DNA of 64,000 nucleotides from Tribonema minus (lineage: Eukaryota > Sar > Xanthophyceae > Tribonematales > Tribonemataceae): positions 1,612,001 through 1,676,000 of the forward strand of contig JAFCMP010000536.1 in NCBI GenBank assembly GCA_017506865.1. The letters run 5' to 3'. The notes beneath the pieces were generated by a model that saw only the letters and a program-made list of their open reading frames with translations, had not been told where the DNA came from and searched no databases. Positions 54,601 to 64,000 of this stretch are shown in pieces (within the stretch, counting starts at the first letter, position 1; each line of letters opens with the position of its first letter). Both the position numbers and the translations under genes were made by a program.

Positions 54601-57600
54601 TTTGCTGACCCAGCGTCAGGCCAACCCTAACCTTCACCTAACCCTGACCCTCGGACCTCATGCTCTGACGCTCACTCCTGCCTCGACATGCTTCGCGCTT
54701 GCTCCTGTAGGACACACATCACAAATGATAGTACTTCGAAGTATCTGTATTTACATATGAGGGCCGTAAGAGGCCAGCTAGTTGAAGCATACATGGCGGC
54801 ACATGAACCAAAAACCTCTGCAGTGCCATGCCTACAACTCAGACTCTGTGCTTCAGGTCCACCCTTGCCACGACACGCTGCTTCTTGCTTGCTGCTGCAG
54901 CCACAACAGGATTGCGCAAAGGACCGGGGGGCTTGGACCACGTGATCGCAGAACCTCAAGCTGTGCCGTAACCTGGAACTTCTATCTGCTGTGCTCTGAG
55001 GCTCACTCTTGCCAAAATACACTGATTCGCAATTGCTCTTGCAGCCACCGCCGGACTGTGGGCCGCTGCGCCCCCTCGACAGCTTCGACCACGTGATCTG
55101 GTCGGGCGACCTCAACTTCCGCATCAATGCGCCGCGCCCCGTGTGCGACCTGCTGCTGCAGAAGGTGAGCGCTGACACGCGGGCGCGCGCACGCGTGCCA
55201 CGCCAGCGTCACATTCTTGTTTGTTTCCATCTTATAATGAATTCCTGGGCTGGTCAAGTTTGAAGTTTGCTAGTTGACAGATTTATATTTTATCCTATCA
55301 GTGGCAGCTGCACGGGCGTTGTGCTGCAGCACGCGGGGACTGGCTGTCGTGCCATTGAGCATATCAGCGCTCAGCACAAGGGGAACACGCGTTTGGTACA
55401 GAATGCAAAGTGCTGCGGAGTGACTTGAAGAAGCAGGAGCGCAGAGCTATTGCCAGCAGCACGAGACACGCAGAGCTGCAGCTGCAGCTGCAAAACTGTA
55501 GGCACAAATGGTAAGGCATACTCATGCGGCCACTCTACGTGCACTGGTGCTTGTGCGCTGCTGGAGGCGCAGCGGCAGATGGCATCATGCCATGCGGGCC
55601 ATGCATCAAACTGTATTTGACACCTGCAGATGAGTGTTCTCATTTTGGAAGCTCGTAAAGTCACGGCAAGGACGCAGAGCTGCGGATACTACGCGCTGCG
55701 TGCTGTGTGTAGCTGCCACTGCAGGAGGTGTGCAGCAGCACTCAAGCATTCACAACCAGTTGGCGGCATGCGCACACGCCTTGAACGACACTGTTAATCT
55801 TCTGACGCTGCCGCGGCCGCGCCGTTCTTTTCATGCGTAGCGGACAAAGTCCTTGTAGCCAACGGGGCAGGCTTGCTTCCTCGCGTAGAATAATCAGGCT
55901 CTGCAGCAAGCAATCACGGTAGGGTGGCAGCAGCTGTACATGCTGTAGACTGACGTCAAAATTTTCTGACACTGCCGTGACCGTGCCCTTCTTGCCTCCG
56001 CGCAGCGCATGCACGAAGTCCTCATGGCCAACGAGCAGCTGTCCATCGCCAGGGCTGAGGGCAAGGTGAGGGTGACATCGGTGGAGCACTGCTGTCAGAT
56101 GGCCTGGAGCTCTGGAACTTGGCCTGCGTCAGGGTCAGCGTTGCAACAAAAGCTGAAAAATTGAACTTCCATGCATTGACAAATTGAATGCATTGGAATT
56201 GTGAGCCAGACACCTGTCGAGGCTCCGTGCCATCTGCGATTCTACATGCTTGTCAGAGTGAAGTTCATGGGCTGCTGAGTCACAAGGTGGTCGCACACAA
56301 GCTTGAACAGTGTTCAGAAACGCACCAAGCTTGTGTACACACGACAGATAAAATCCCAGCTGCCAGGGTCTCATTTCGCACGTCCCCCATCCCCCCTGCT
56401 GTACCAAACAATCACAGGTGTTCGAAGGGTACCAGGAAGGCCCCCTGGGGTTCATGCCCACGTACAAGTACGACAAGGGGTGTGATGTCTTTGACACCTC
56501 GCCGAAGCAGGTGAGGCTCACCAAACAGTCCATATGTGTGCATGTATGTGTGGAATCTATGTATGTATGTACGCACATACATGTATGTAGTGATTGATGT
56601 GCGTGTGGATGCAGTGTAGGGCATGCGATGGCGTTGAAGGGTACCAGACAGAGCATGCAAAATGCAATGGGGCAGGCACTTGTGCAACATCCTGGCGATA
56701 TCTATTGCTACATGCACATAATTGAGAGGAAATATCACATAAACATGATTGTCTGTCCATACTGCGTGTCGTAAAATTTGCCTCGGCTGCACCTCTAGAG
56801 GCCACCTTCAATCTACTGACTGCCTCATTGTGCACTTACGCATCAATGGAGCATCCGTGGACATGACGCGGTCCAACGTGCATGATGCGTTTTTAAAACG
56901 CGCCTCAAGACTGTCCTATGCGACCACAAACACACCGTGCGTAGCATGAATATATATGTGCACACAATAATGTTTTGTGTCGGCGCACTGTGCGCCTCAC
57001 CCGCACACTGGTGTCCCAATAAATACCACTTGCCGCACTTCGCTAAAGTTGAAGTACATAGCACCTGAGCACTGCCTTGCATTTGTCCCTCACGGCTGCT
57101 GCAGCGCGTGCCCGCATGGACTGACAGGGTGCTCTACTGCTCTCGCAGCGGACTGGAGGTGAGTCGGGCTTTGAAGCTTCATGCCACAGTTGCTTCTAGG
57201 AGTTGGATGCAATCACTCCATTGTTGCACTTCACGTGTGCCAGATGGATCGCGTGGTGCTAGCTAGTTGAAGGCTTTGAGCAACAGCTTGCGTGACTTGC
57301 ATCGCTACAAAGTAGCAAGTCCAGGGCCACACGTGCTCCTGCAACAAAGAAAGGGCTTGCCTGAAGCAGCGTGCATAATGTGGCCCAGCTGACAGAAGCC
57401 AAGGTTGGCGCTGCTGCTGCTGAATCGTACCACTTCAAGTTGCAACCTTGCCGTAGTGCTCCAGGGCCGCATGCACAATGACATGCCGAGAGCAGCTTCT
57501 GATGCAACTGCAAGTGCTTTCCAGTGCTGCATTGCCACAAGCTCACCGGCAGAGTTCCAATCTGCGAGCTCATGCCGCCCTGCGCCGGTCATATGGGGAC

Positions 57601-58009
57601 TCTCTGACCCTTACCCTGAGCGCACCCTCTCCCATGCTGCAAGCGGCAGCTGTGAAAATGCGCCACGGCCATTGGCACCCAGCTGCGTACATACAGTGCC
57701 CTGCAACTTGCAAACTTGGCACTGCCTCGCCAGCACTTGCACGCACGCTCTAAGCCCCTGCCCCCCCCCTCAATGCCTTTCTTCAGTCATCTGAGACCCC
57801 CCCCCCCCCCCCTTAATGCCCTGCCCTCCTTGATTTTGCAGCTGTACGAGTACGACGCGGTCACGGACTTGCGGAGCTCAGACCACCGCCCCGTCTTTGC
57901 GACCTTCAGGCTGCCCTTCACGACCCCCCCTCTCAGCCCTCTGCCGGATGCCTGCGGACCTCCCATCAGTTTAAACCAGACCACCAGCGAAGTCTGCTGC
58001 GTGCAGTGA
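48638..58009 (+). CDS. Inositol polyphosphate 5-phosphatase (5' end unresolved)
   Basis: This is a magnesium-dependent enzyme that removes the 5-phosphate from phosphoinositides or inositol phosphates at membranes. Exons: 48638-48720 (tentative, acidic GEESDSEDADAP), 49655-49738 (or from 49685), 50517-51071, 51540-51551 (12-nt microexon), 52290-52355, 53059-53274, 53879-54013, 55045-55164, 56006-56065, 56418-56510, 57105-57158, 57842-58009. All joins are phase 0. Family motifs in order: VRVVTWNLQA, YVVGTEEC, LGNKGGIGIAV, LFVNAHFAAHQNHVEERIE, WSGDLNFRIN, FMPTYKYDKG, RVPAWTDRVLYCS and SSDHRPVFATF: the full catalytic set. The third exon has a long Ala/Gly/Ser-rich low-complexity part. One intron has a GC donor (GAG|GCAAGT at 53275). 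No SAC, PH or Rho-GAP domain is visible. The first exon with a start codon was not identified. Confidence 0.87.
49860..50156 (+). repeat. Copies of a phosphatase exon end (49685-49738) with 5' splice site
   Basis: The exon part GGGGACTTGCGCCGGCGGA and its GTGAGTAG donor (true at 49739) recur with donor point 49931 (intact GTGAGTAG) and about 50148 (decayed). Both are followed by TTAGGG-like sequence and TGTAGC-GAGACAGATTG-type intron sequence. Confidence 0.85.
51185..51551 (+). repeat. Copies of the phosphatase 50517-51071 exon end; the last supplies a 3' splice site
   Basis: The exon end GAGGAGCTGCTGCCGCCGCT followed by GCAG|GTACGGCGCACTGGCG recurs with junctions at 51245/51246, 51390/51391 and 51539/51540, spaced 174, 145 and 149 bp. 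In the last copy the GT is gone and CCGCAG is followed by TTCGACACGCTT|GTGAGT, i.e. the proposed 12-nt exon. Confidence 0.85.
52862..53016 (+). repeat. Duplicate of phosphatase exon 53059-53274 start, with acceptor, ending in telomere-like repeats
   Basis: A C-rich tract, CTTGCAG and the segment encoding SKKNWDALLKETLGPQY through LQASHN (52912-52998) repeats 53059-53149, spaced 147 bp. It then runs into CTAACCCTAACCCTAACCCT and a second C-rich tract leading to the true acceptor. The reading frame stays open across the whole duplicate. Confidence 0.9.
53796..53870 (+). repeat. Telomere-like CCCTAA tract before a phosphatase exon
   Basis: Degenerate (CCCTAA)n with CCCTGA variants fills the end of the intron up to about 9 bases before the GATGCAG acceptor of exon 53879-54013, so it serves as its pyrimidine-rich tract. 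Other short CCCTAA/TTAGGG tracts occur at about 12129, 12187, 13783, 21829, 22988, 25577, 34620-34830, 43066 and 49744. Confidence 0.85.
54695..54985 (+). repeat. Decayed copies of phosphatase exon 55045-55164 start with 3' splice site
   Basis: The block before and after the acceptor (GCTCTTGCAGCCACCGCCGG, then GACCACGTGATC and AACCTCAA) is echoed at about 54880-54970 (TTGCTGCTGCAGCCACAAC ... GACCACGTGATC ... AACCTCAAGCTG) and faintly at about 54695-54725. Confidence 0.7.
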
Positions 58010-59414
58010 CGCAGATGCCACTAGAAAATTTGTACACGCACCGCGGCAATTGGGTCCTGAACACCACAACGCACCTCGGAACAGCATGGCAAACATGCAG
58101 CCAACTACTGAGCACATGCTGCAAATACCGCACCAGCGCCGACCGAACCAGCAGCGAGGCGCCCGCGCTCTGCAATGCGTGACATGAGTTTCACCGCACA
58201 AGCGCTAACGCAAAGGCAAACAAGAGGTCTCAAGCAGTTGCAGCTCACGGCGGCGCTGCGCGGGCAACGCTGTTCGCGCGCGCCGTCACCACCCAGCAAC
58301 ACGCCAATCAGCGACGCTCAAGCGACCGCATTTGCCTGCGACCTGCGCGATGAGCGCTGCCTCCGGGCCATTCCCCGCGGCCGCGCTGCTTGCAATGCTG
58401 GCATTCGCGCAGCGTTTGTGCACGGGCACCCACACACTGCGACGTTGCGCGAGAGCGTGGCCGATGGGACGGTGCTGTCACGCCACGCAACGCAGCCGCA
58501 TGCAGCGTCCCGCGTGCGGACCCACGCCGTCTGCACCGATCAGCGGTCGCGGATGAAGAGAGCGCCATGTGCAACGGCACCAAAGTGTGCCAATGCGGCG
58601 CCGCATGCCTGTAGCTTGCGTATGGTTTGATGTACTTGGGGGATTTCCAGAACTTGTGCGGCCCTGCTTGCGCGCACGCGCGTGAGCATTTTGTAGAAGG
58701 CCGCACTAACGAGGTACGCATGACAGTTTTGACTTCCAACGAAAATTGAACCGCCTGTTTCACAGCGCGCAGAGTCTTTGCCTGCTTGCACATGCCGGTC
58801 GCCTGCCCGCGCGGCAAGGGGGCTAGGTGGCACCATGGTATATTGCGGCCATGTCTGCATACCACTTATCCAGAAGGTGTAGAGACTCAAGTGTCATGCT
58901 GGATGTCATCAAGGACACTGCAAGCATAACGTCGGGGGCTGCACTGGTGTGTTGTGCACTGCTGCAATTAATCAACAATTGCGCGCGTGCCGGGACGTGA
59001 AGGAGGGCAAACACTTCTCTGTATACATACTTTGCATCACAGCAAAAGACTTTGTGATGCAGGGCCGTTGTGCATGCACAAGCGTCCAAATGAATGCTGT
59101 CAAACTACAGCACATAAAGCCGGGTTTTGATACACAAGCTCAAGCTGCTCGATTCAATCGACATGCGCCGAGGTAATGCGCTTTACGTGATGCGGCACAC
59201 ACATCCTCCACTGCTGGCGCTGCGCGTCCACCCTGTGTAGGCATCGACCGGACGTCTCGCACGCAGCGCTTCCATCATCAATGGCAGCACGCAGCAGGCA
59301 CCGCAGCACGACGCTAAGCTGTTCACAATGCGACACGCATTTCCATCATCACAGACAGCGGGGCAGACGTGTACAGCAACACCACCGGTCATTCTTTCTC
59401 ACTCGTGCTTTTCA
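58010..59414. other. Convergent intergenic region phosphatase / GPN2
   Basis: This 1.4 kb should hold both 3' untranslated regions. Long open frames on both strands at about 58170-58870 overlap each other, are Arg/Ala/Cys-rich and show no family motif. I treat them as chance frames in G+C-rich DNA. Confidence 0.45.
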
Positions 59415-62400
59415 TCAAGTGTCGTCGCCGCTCGTGCGGCCCATGTGCCGCTCGCGCACCGACGCCAGGTGCTCGTAGTCCGCCTCGTTGCCGCTGAACG
59501 CGGACTGAAACAGCGCGTTTGCCGCTGCGCGCGGGTCCCTGCCCTGCTGCGCCGCCGCCGCCGCTGCCGCTGACTGCACCACGTACCCGTTGGCCTTGTC
59601 AATCTTGGACAGCACGCGCCCGACGCTTTCGCCGTCCTGAGTAACAGTGAGGGGGGACACCGGCGGCGGCATATGAGACGCGTCGGTGCGTCGGTCCGCT
59701 GCGGCGAGCGACACCGCACTTTCGCGCAATCGCGCTGTGTATGACAGGGGGAAAGTGAACTCGGCGCAGTGGCGCCATGTGGGCTCACTTTTGGACGGGC
59801 ACTGGCGCGCCTGTGAACTTGCTCAGGGTATACACACGCGCGCTCATGCTGAGCATTGCATTCGCAGTACACACCGAGAGCGGCAGGGGGGCGCTGGCCC
59901 GCACAAGGGGGGTGAGCGCCGTGCGATCTGCTTGCATGCTGTGGCGTTATGCTGCATATTTGACCGTGTGAGCACACAATGCGGCCACGCCATGATAACG
60001 TTGGCACGAAAAATGCGTCATCAGGCCTTCTTTAGTTTAGAATGCCAGCACAATGACCTGTGCGCAATTAAAATTGGTGCTCTGAACACGCTTAATGATT
60101 CTGGCCTGATCAGCGTAGTTTTTTGAAGAGCACAAGAGAGTAGACTAGGTTGGCGTTACTCCAACCAATATTCTGATGCCAGCCCTATCCTCACCTGTAT
60201 GTCCAGGGTGGTGAAAGAGACGAGACCAAAGCTCTCCACCACGTCGCAGATCTCCCGCGTGAGGCGTGATAACTTCTTGCTGGTGGCACTCGGCGGCGGC
60301 GCCACGGGCTGCACGCAGGAGACAGCGGCAGCAGCAGTGCTCAGCATTGCGTTTTCAATTTTCAAGCACTTGGCGGCAGTGAGTGTGCCAACCCTATACC
60401 AGCCTCACGGGTTCTGCGTGGCGAGCTGTTAACATGTATACTTTGAAGTAGGTCAAAAGCAGTTACATGCATACCGAATTACACTTGAAACGCTTAGCAT
60501 AGCACTTGGCAGGCACGAGTGCTCATTGCTAGCCTGTGATGCGGGCTGCTTTGAGCTTTCCTTTGCAGCACTACGCTTATCAACATGCAATGCAGCAGTT
60601 TATCGAGGGTGAGTTTATAGAGCGAAGTACAATGCCTGGGTGCCGCCTTCAATAGTTGGTGGTGCAAGGCATAGGGCAACGGTCGCGATGTTTCAGTTTG
60701 ATCTCACGTGTCGTTCCGTTACTAAAGCCGCCAAGATTGGCAAGGTGGCACTAGATCACACAGGGCAGCATCGAAGTTGTGTGATGAGACGAAGGGCTAC
60801 ATTCGTCAGCAAGGCAAGAACCCCTTTGTGTGAAAACATTGCTGTGCCAGCGCTACCAGGTCATACATAGCCTACGCAATTCCCCCCTGCACAGCAGCGC
60901 CAGTCAGCGGAGAAGCGCATTATTCCACACACCGCGAAACCGCCAATGCACGCTACCTGATCTGGCGGCTCCCCTTCCTCTTCGTCTTCGAGGTCGCTGT
61001 CCTCATCGAGGGACCTTGGATGTGACTCTCCTTGTGGCCTTTCATGTGCCCCTTGCAAGTCGCGGTCGAGCTCATCAGCGCCGCGCGCTGGCGCGTCAAT
61101 GTAGTCGAGTATGCGCGTCATGTCTGTACATTCCTGCAGCGGCGGCGCACAGGCGAGGCGCGGGCGGTGGTGATTTTGAGGTTCAGCGGGCAGTCCAAGG
61201 GTTGAGCAGTGCGCAGTTGCAGTTGGACAGATGCAGTATGAAGCTGCAGTTAACTGGTTGGGTCAGCACACTGGGCCTCAGTACTTCAGGTGCAGCAGCT
61301 CAAGGCACGGCGGTGAGTACACAGCTGGACAGATGAAGTATGAAGCTGCGGTCAACTGGTTGGGTCAGCACTGGGCCTGAGTGCTTCACGTGCAGCAGCT
61401 CATCGCAAAGCGGTGGGTACACAGGGGCAAGCAGTGTGGCCTGACGAGCATCACAGGCCCACATCGCATGAAACAGAGCGCAGCAGCAGCAGCAGCGGTT
61501 CACATCATCGCATGCATATCAGAGCAAATGAGTGCCGCAACGTGATGCTAACATCAAACAGCAGACAATGTGCAAGTTCAAGACCCTCAGGCACATGAGA
61601 CTAGGCAACTTCAACTCTATTCACTCACCGTGAAGAAGTCGAGGTTGAACGCCAACGGCCCATACTGCTCTATCAAGTCCACCTGCAGATTCACACAGAG
61701 GGAGCACATTGAGTGGCAGATCTCACAGCATTTGCGACTTTGTCAGTCCCAGCAATGGGGTCGCAAGGCCCCAGCTGAATGGAGCGCCGTGTCTGAGGTT
61801 CCTAGTGTTCATTAGCGATTGTGTGCTGTATCTGGTAGGAAACGCTCACTTGAAGTGCGGTCTCAGCAATGGCCGTGAACTTACACACTTGCATACAGAA
61901 CGACAGGCGTGCACAGAGGTACGTCAAAGCGGAAGTGGATGGTCCACACGTTTCATGGCAGAACACCAGCATCACACACCATGACTACACCCACAAAGCA
62001 CCACAGAGCATATGACAAGGCTTATTGCACAACTGCCTTAAAAAAGAGTCCAAAGCAGTACCTTTGATAGCACGTTGACGTGGGGCAGCTCCAGGCGCAT
62101 CATGGACATGAGCGACACCAGCACCACCGATATGAACCTGGATGCATCACTGCAGCAGCGAGCAACGGGCATAGCACAAAGCACGCACTCCTGAGTGAAA
62201 GGGTGACAACGTCAACACCAACAGTGCAGCACGCATTCGAGTGTGAGATGAGGTGCTTGCGAGCGCAACTTCGCAAATCACTAAACAAGCTGACAGCATT
62301 CAGCAGAAGTTGGACAAGGGCAGCGACAGTACAGTAAGTCATACCATGTACGACATCGACATGGGCGCAGCGCGGCAGCACGTGCACAAAAGTCTGGCAT

Positions 62401-63611
62401 TGCCCCCAGCAACCTCAACCATCAAACATCATTGCGCAACAGCAGTGCACGATGCCCTCGGCATGGCGATCCACCGCCACTGCTAAAAATATATAGTAAT
62501 AACAACCTCAGCAGACCACTGCCGGTGCCAGCGACGCTGACCGAAACACTGTGTAGCCGTGAAACCTCTTTCAGCACGGAATACTGTTATTTTGTTCCTG
62601 TTGAAATTGGTGCAATGCTGATGAGCATGGCATCTTGCTGAGCATGGTATTGGGCACGCTGCATACCTACATACCTGCAGTGATACGCGTCAACCAGGTG
62701 CACCGCTGGCGACAGCGCGGACGGCGGCGGCAGCAGCGGCGCAGCGACGAGAGAGAGAGCGAGAGGAACGCAGAGTCAGTGCAAGAACGCTGTGAAAAAC
62801 TCTGGGGACTGCACCTGCGCTGCGCCTTTTGAGCGTTTGGTGCGGCACGCAGCCTGCCAGCGAGTTCACGAGCTCACGTGCATGTCCCCGAGACCTCTGG
62901 ACACTGCATCACTTGCGAGAAAGTGCCATGCCGTCAAGGTGGAGCAGCGTGCACGCCGCTAGGGGTGGGTGGCGAGCGCGCCGTGGGGCTACGCTCTGGC
63001 TACATGCAAACCCTCCGTGATATCATGACGCAAATGCAAACACCCAAAGCGCTGGCTCACCAATGCATGTGAGATTGAGGAGATCTTGTCGTATCCGAAC
63101 ACATTGGCGTGATTGTTGTTTCGCGGTGTGATGAGTAAGTAGCCTACTGCGCAAGCCCGGCGAGACGGCGTGCCGACATCACGCTCAACTCAGCCACGCA
63201 CACGCAGTATCAGTATGAGGAGGAGAGTATGACTCTATGTGCATGAGGGCACATCTACTTCAAGAATATTTGTGGGAGGCACAAGCGAGCGTTTCACGCC
63301 AGTGCCATGCCTGCAGAGGCACGTAGTAACGCTCGTCCGCTGCGTAAAGCCGTCCTCTGTTGTGGCCACCTGCGCAACTGCCGCAACTGCACATTCTTTG
63401 TGTCACGGTTGTGAAGGTAAATGTGCGCGACGGATTGCTCCAGCCTCACGTGTGGTGCGCCGCTGACACGCCCTTGGGCGCTGTTGAACTTACAAACTTC
63501 AACAGGTGCACAGCTGCACACCATGCGACGCGTACCTGTGAGCCTGTAGTCGTGCTTCTGCAGCGTCTGCACAATGTTCTGTATGCACGTGTAGTGCGTG
63601 AACAGCTCCAC
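59415..63611 (-). CDS. GPN2: GPN-loop GTPase 2 (N-terminus beyond the window end)
   Basis: GPN2 is a small cytosolic GTPase of the GPN family, which assists assembly and nuclear import of RNA polymerase II. Exons in gene order: 63536-63611, 62675-62705, 62062-62137, 61629-61682, 60957-61133, 60195-60308, 59415-59636; the window part joins in phase to 249 residues. The first visible exon begins VELFTHYTCIQNIVQTL, right after where the family has CPGQ, so the P-loop and GPN loop (about 90 residues) lie past 64000. AVHLVDAYHC, LELPHVNVLSK and VDLIEQYGPLAFNLDFFT follow; the base-recognition motif SKVD is split by an intron. The G5-like SFTTLDIQ and ESVGRVLSKIDKANGY are conserved. Exon 60957-61133 contains an acidic stretch (LDEDSDLEDEEEGEPP) not usual for the family, and the C-terminus has an Ala run. 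Confidence 0.9.
61195..61430. repeat. Two-copy tandem repeat of about 110 bp in a GPN2 intron
   Basis: CAGTATGAAGCTGCAGTTAA ... TGGTTGGGTCAGCAC ... GCAGCAGCTCA occurs at about 61225-61295 and again at about 61335-61405, with small changes. It does not obviously include a GPN2 exon edge. Confidence 0.8.
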
Positions 63612-64000
63612 CTGACAGAGCGGACACACAAAGCAGTTAGGCTGTGTGAGACACGCTGAACTTGGTGCTCTACCTCAATGTTAAGGGACGTCGATTCAAG
63701 AAGAGAATGCGCACTTCAAAGCACACGAACGCAGCAGTGGCAGGACATCGTGTGGGCTCCATTGAGGGAGGTACGCGCCCTATGCTCAGGTACAGCACAA
63801 GCCAGCGGCCGGCAGTCCGGAACACAGACGCGTGAGAAAAACGATGGGGCCCTAGAAGGTTAGTGACGGGCATGAATGAAGGTGGGCACCGCCCATGAAG
63901 ACGTACCGTCACACAGACAGAGTGCAAATCATGAGCGCTGGTCACATGCGTGGGCTGATCAGACTGTGGCTCTCCCACATGCGTGGGCTGATCAGACTGT
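63612..64000. other. GPN2 intron up to the window end, with a short direct repeat
   Basis: No further GPN2 exon is recognisable. At the very end ACATGCGTGGGCTGATCAGA recurs twice (about 63947 and 63979), a 34-bp-period direct repeat cut by the window edge. Confidence 0.55.

Noticed and set aside
58175..58865. Overlapping open frames on both strands after the phosphatase gene
   Set aside because: Arg, Cys and Ala rich, mutually antisense, no motif and no splice context. Best explained by high G+C.
63040..63130. Exon-like minus-strand segment ANVFGYDKISSISHAL with GTGAGC
   Set aside because: The flanking GPN2 exons already join in phase and match the family without it. Possibly a decoy or a chance match.
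1..64000. Bacterial, viral or organellar origin; CRISPR arrays; tRNA or rRNA genes
   Set aside because: The spliced nuclear genes are coherent. Regular repeats are all junction copies or minisatellites, and no cloverleaf or rRNA-like sequence was noticed.

Overview
The window is nuclear DNA of a photosynthetic eukaryote, most likely an alga with a red-lineage complex plastid. The evidence is: (i) intron-dense genes with GT-AG and occasional GC-AG borders; (ii) a complete gene for the lumenal D1-processing protease CtpA, whose presequence has a signal peptide, then a Phe at the predicted cleavage point, then a second hydrophobic lumen signal; and (iii) many interstitial TTAGGG-type telomere-like tracts. 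A haptophyte or stramenopile would fit. I cannot name the species from the sequence.

Layout. 1-4.4 kb (-): two near-identical intronless leucine-rich-repeat genes; the first is cut by the window edge and carries a one-base frameshift. 4.66-17.6 kb (+): ctpA, 14 exons, 468 aa. 18.3-47.0 kb (-): a MAP3K-epsilon/Cdc7-type protein kinase with armadillo-like C-terminus, 30 exons, 1192 aa by my model, possibly with further upstream exons (47.3-47.9 kb). About 48.6-58.0 kb (+): an inositol polyphosphate 5-phosphatase, about 12 exons. 59.4-63.6 kb (-), continuing past the window end: a GPN2-type GTPase. ctpA and the kinase converge, as do the phosphatase and GPN2. No RNA gene or CRISPR array was seen.

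The outstanding feature is how the introns are built. Most large introns contain one to about nine decaying copies of their own exon-intron junction: the last 25-75 nt of the exon plus its 5' splice site, or the 3' splice site plus the first 25-75 nt of the next exon, each with some adjoining intron. The spacing is usually about 70-200 bp. The copies are best next to the true exon and decay with distance. Examples are the ctpA intron that splits the catalytic serine codon (70-bp units), the DFG exon of the kinase (copies on both sides), and a phosphatase exon duplicated in frame with a telomere-like spacer. Roughly three quarters of the modelled introns are phase 0, usually after CAG, AAG or GAG codons. 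This fits intron birth and growth by tandem duplication across AG|GT junctions. A probable 821-bp hAT-type MITE sits in one kinase intron.

All gene models come from reading splice sites, phases and family motifs by eye. Exons that carry conserved motifs and join in phase are firm; the 5' ends of the kinase and phosphatase are not.
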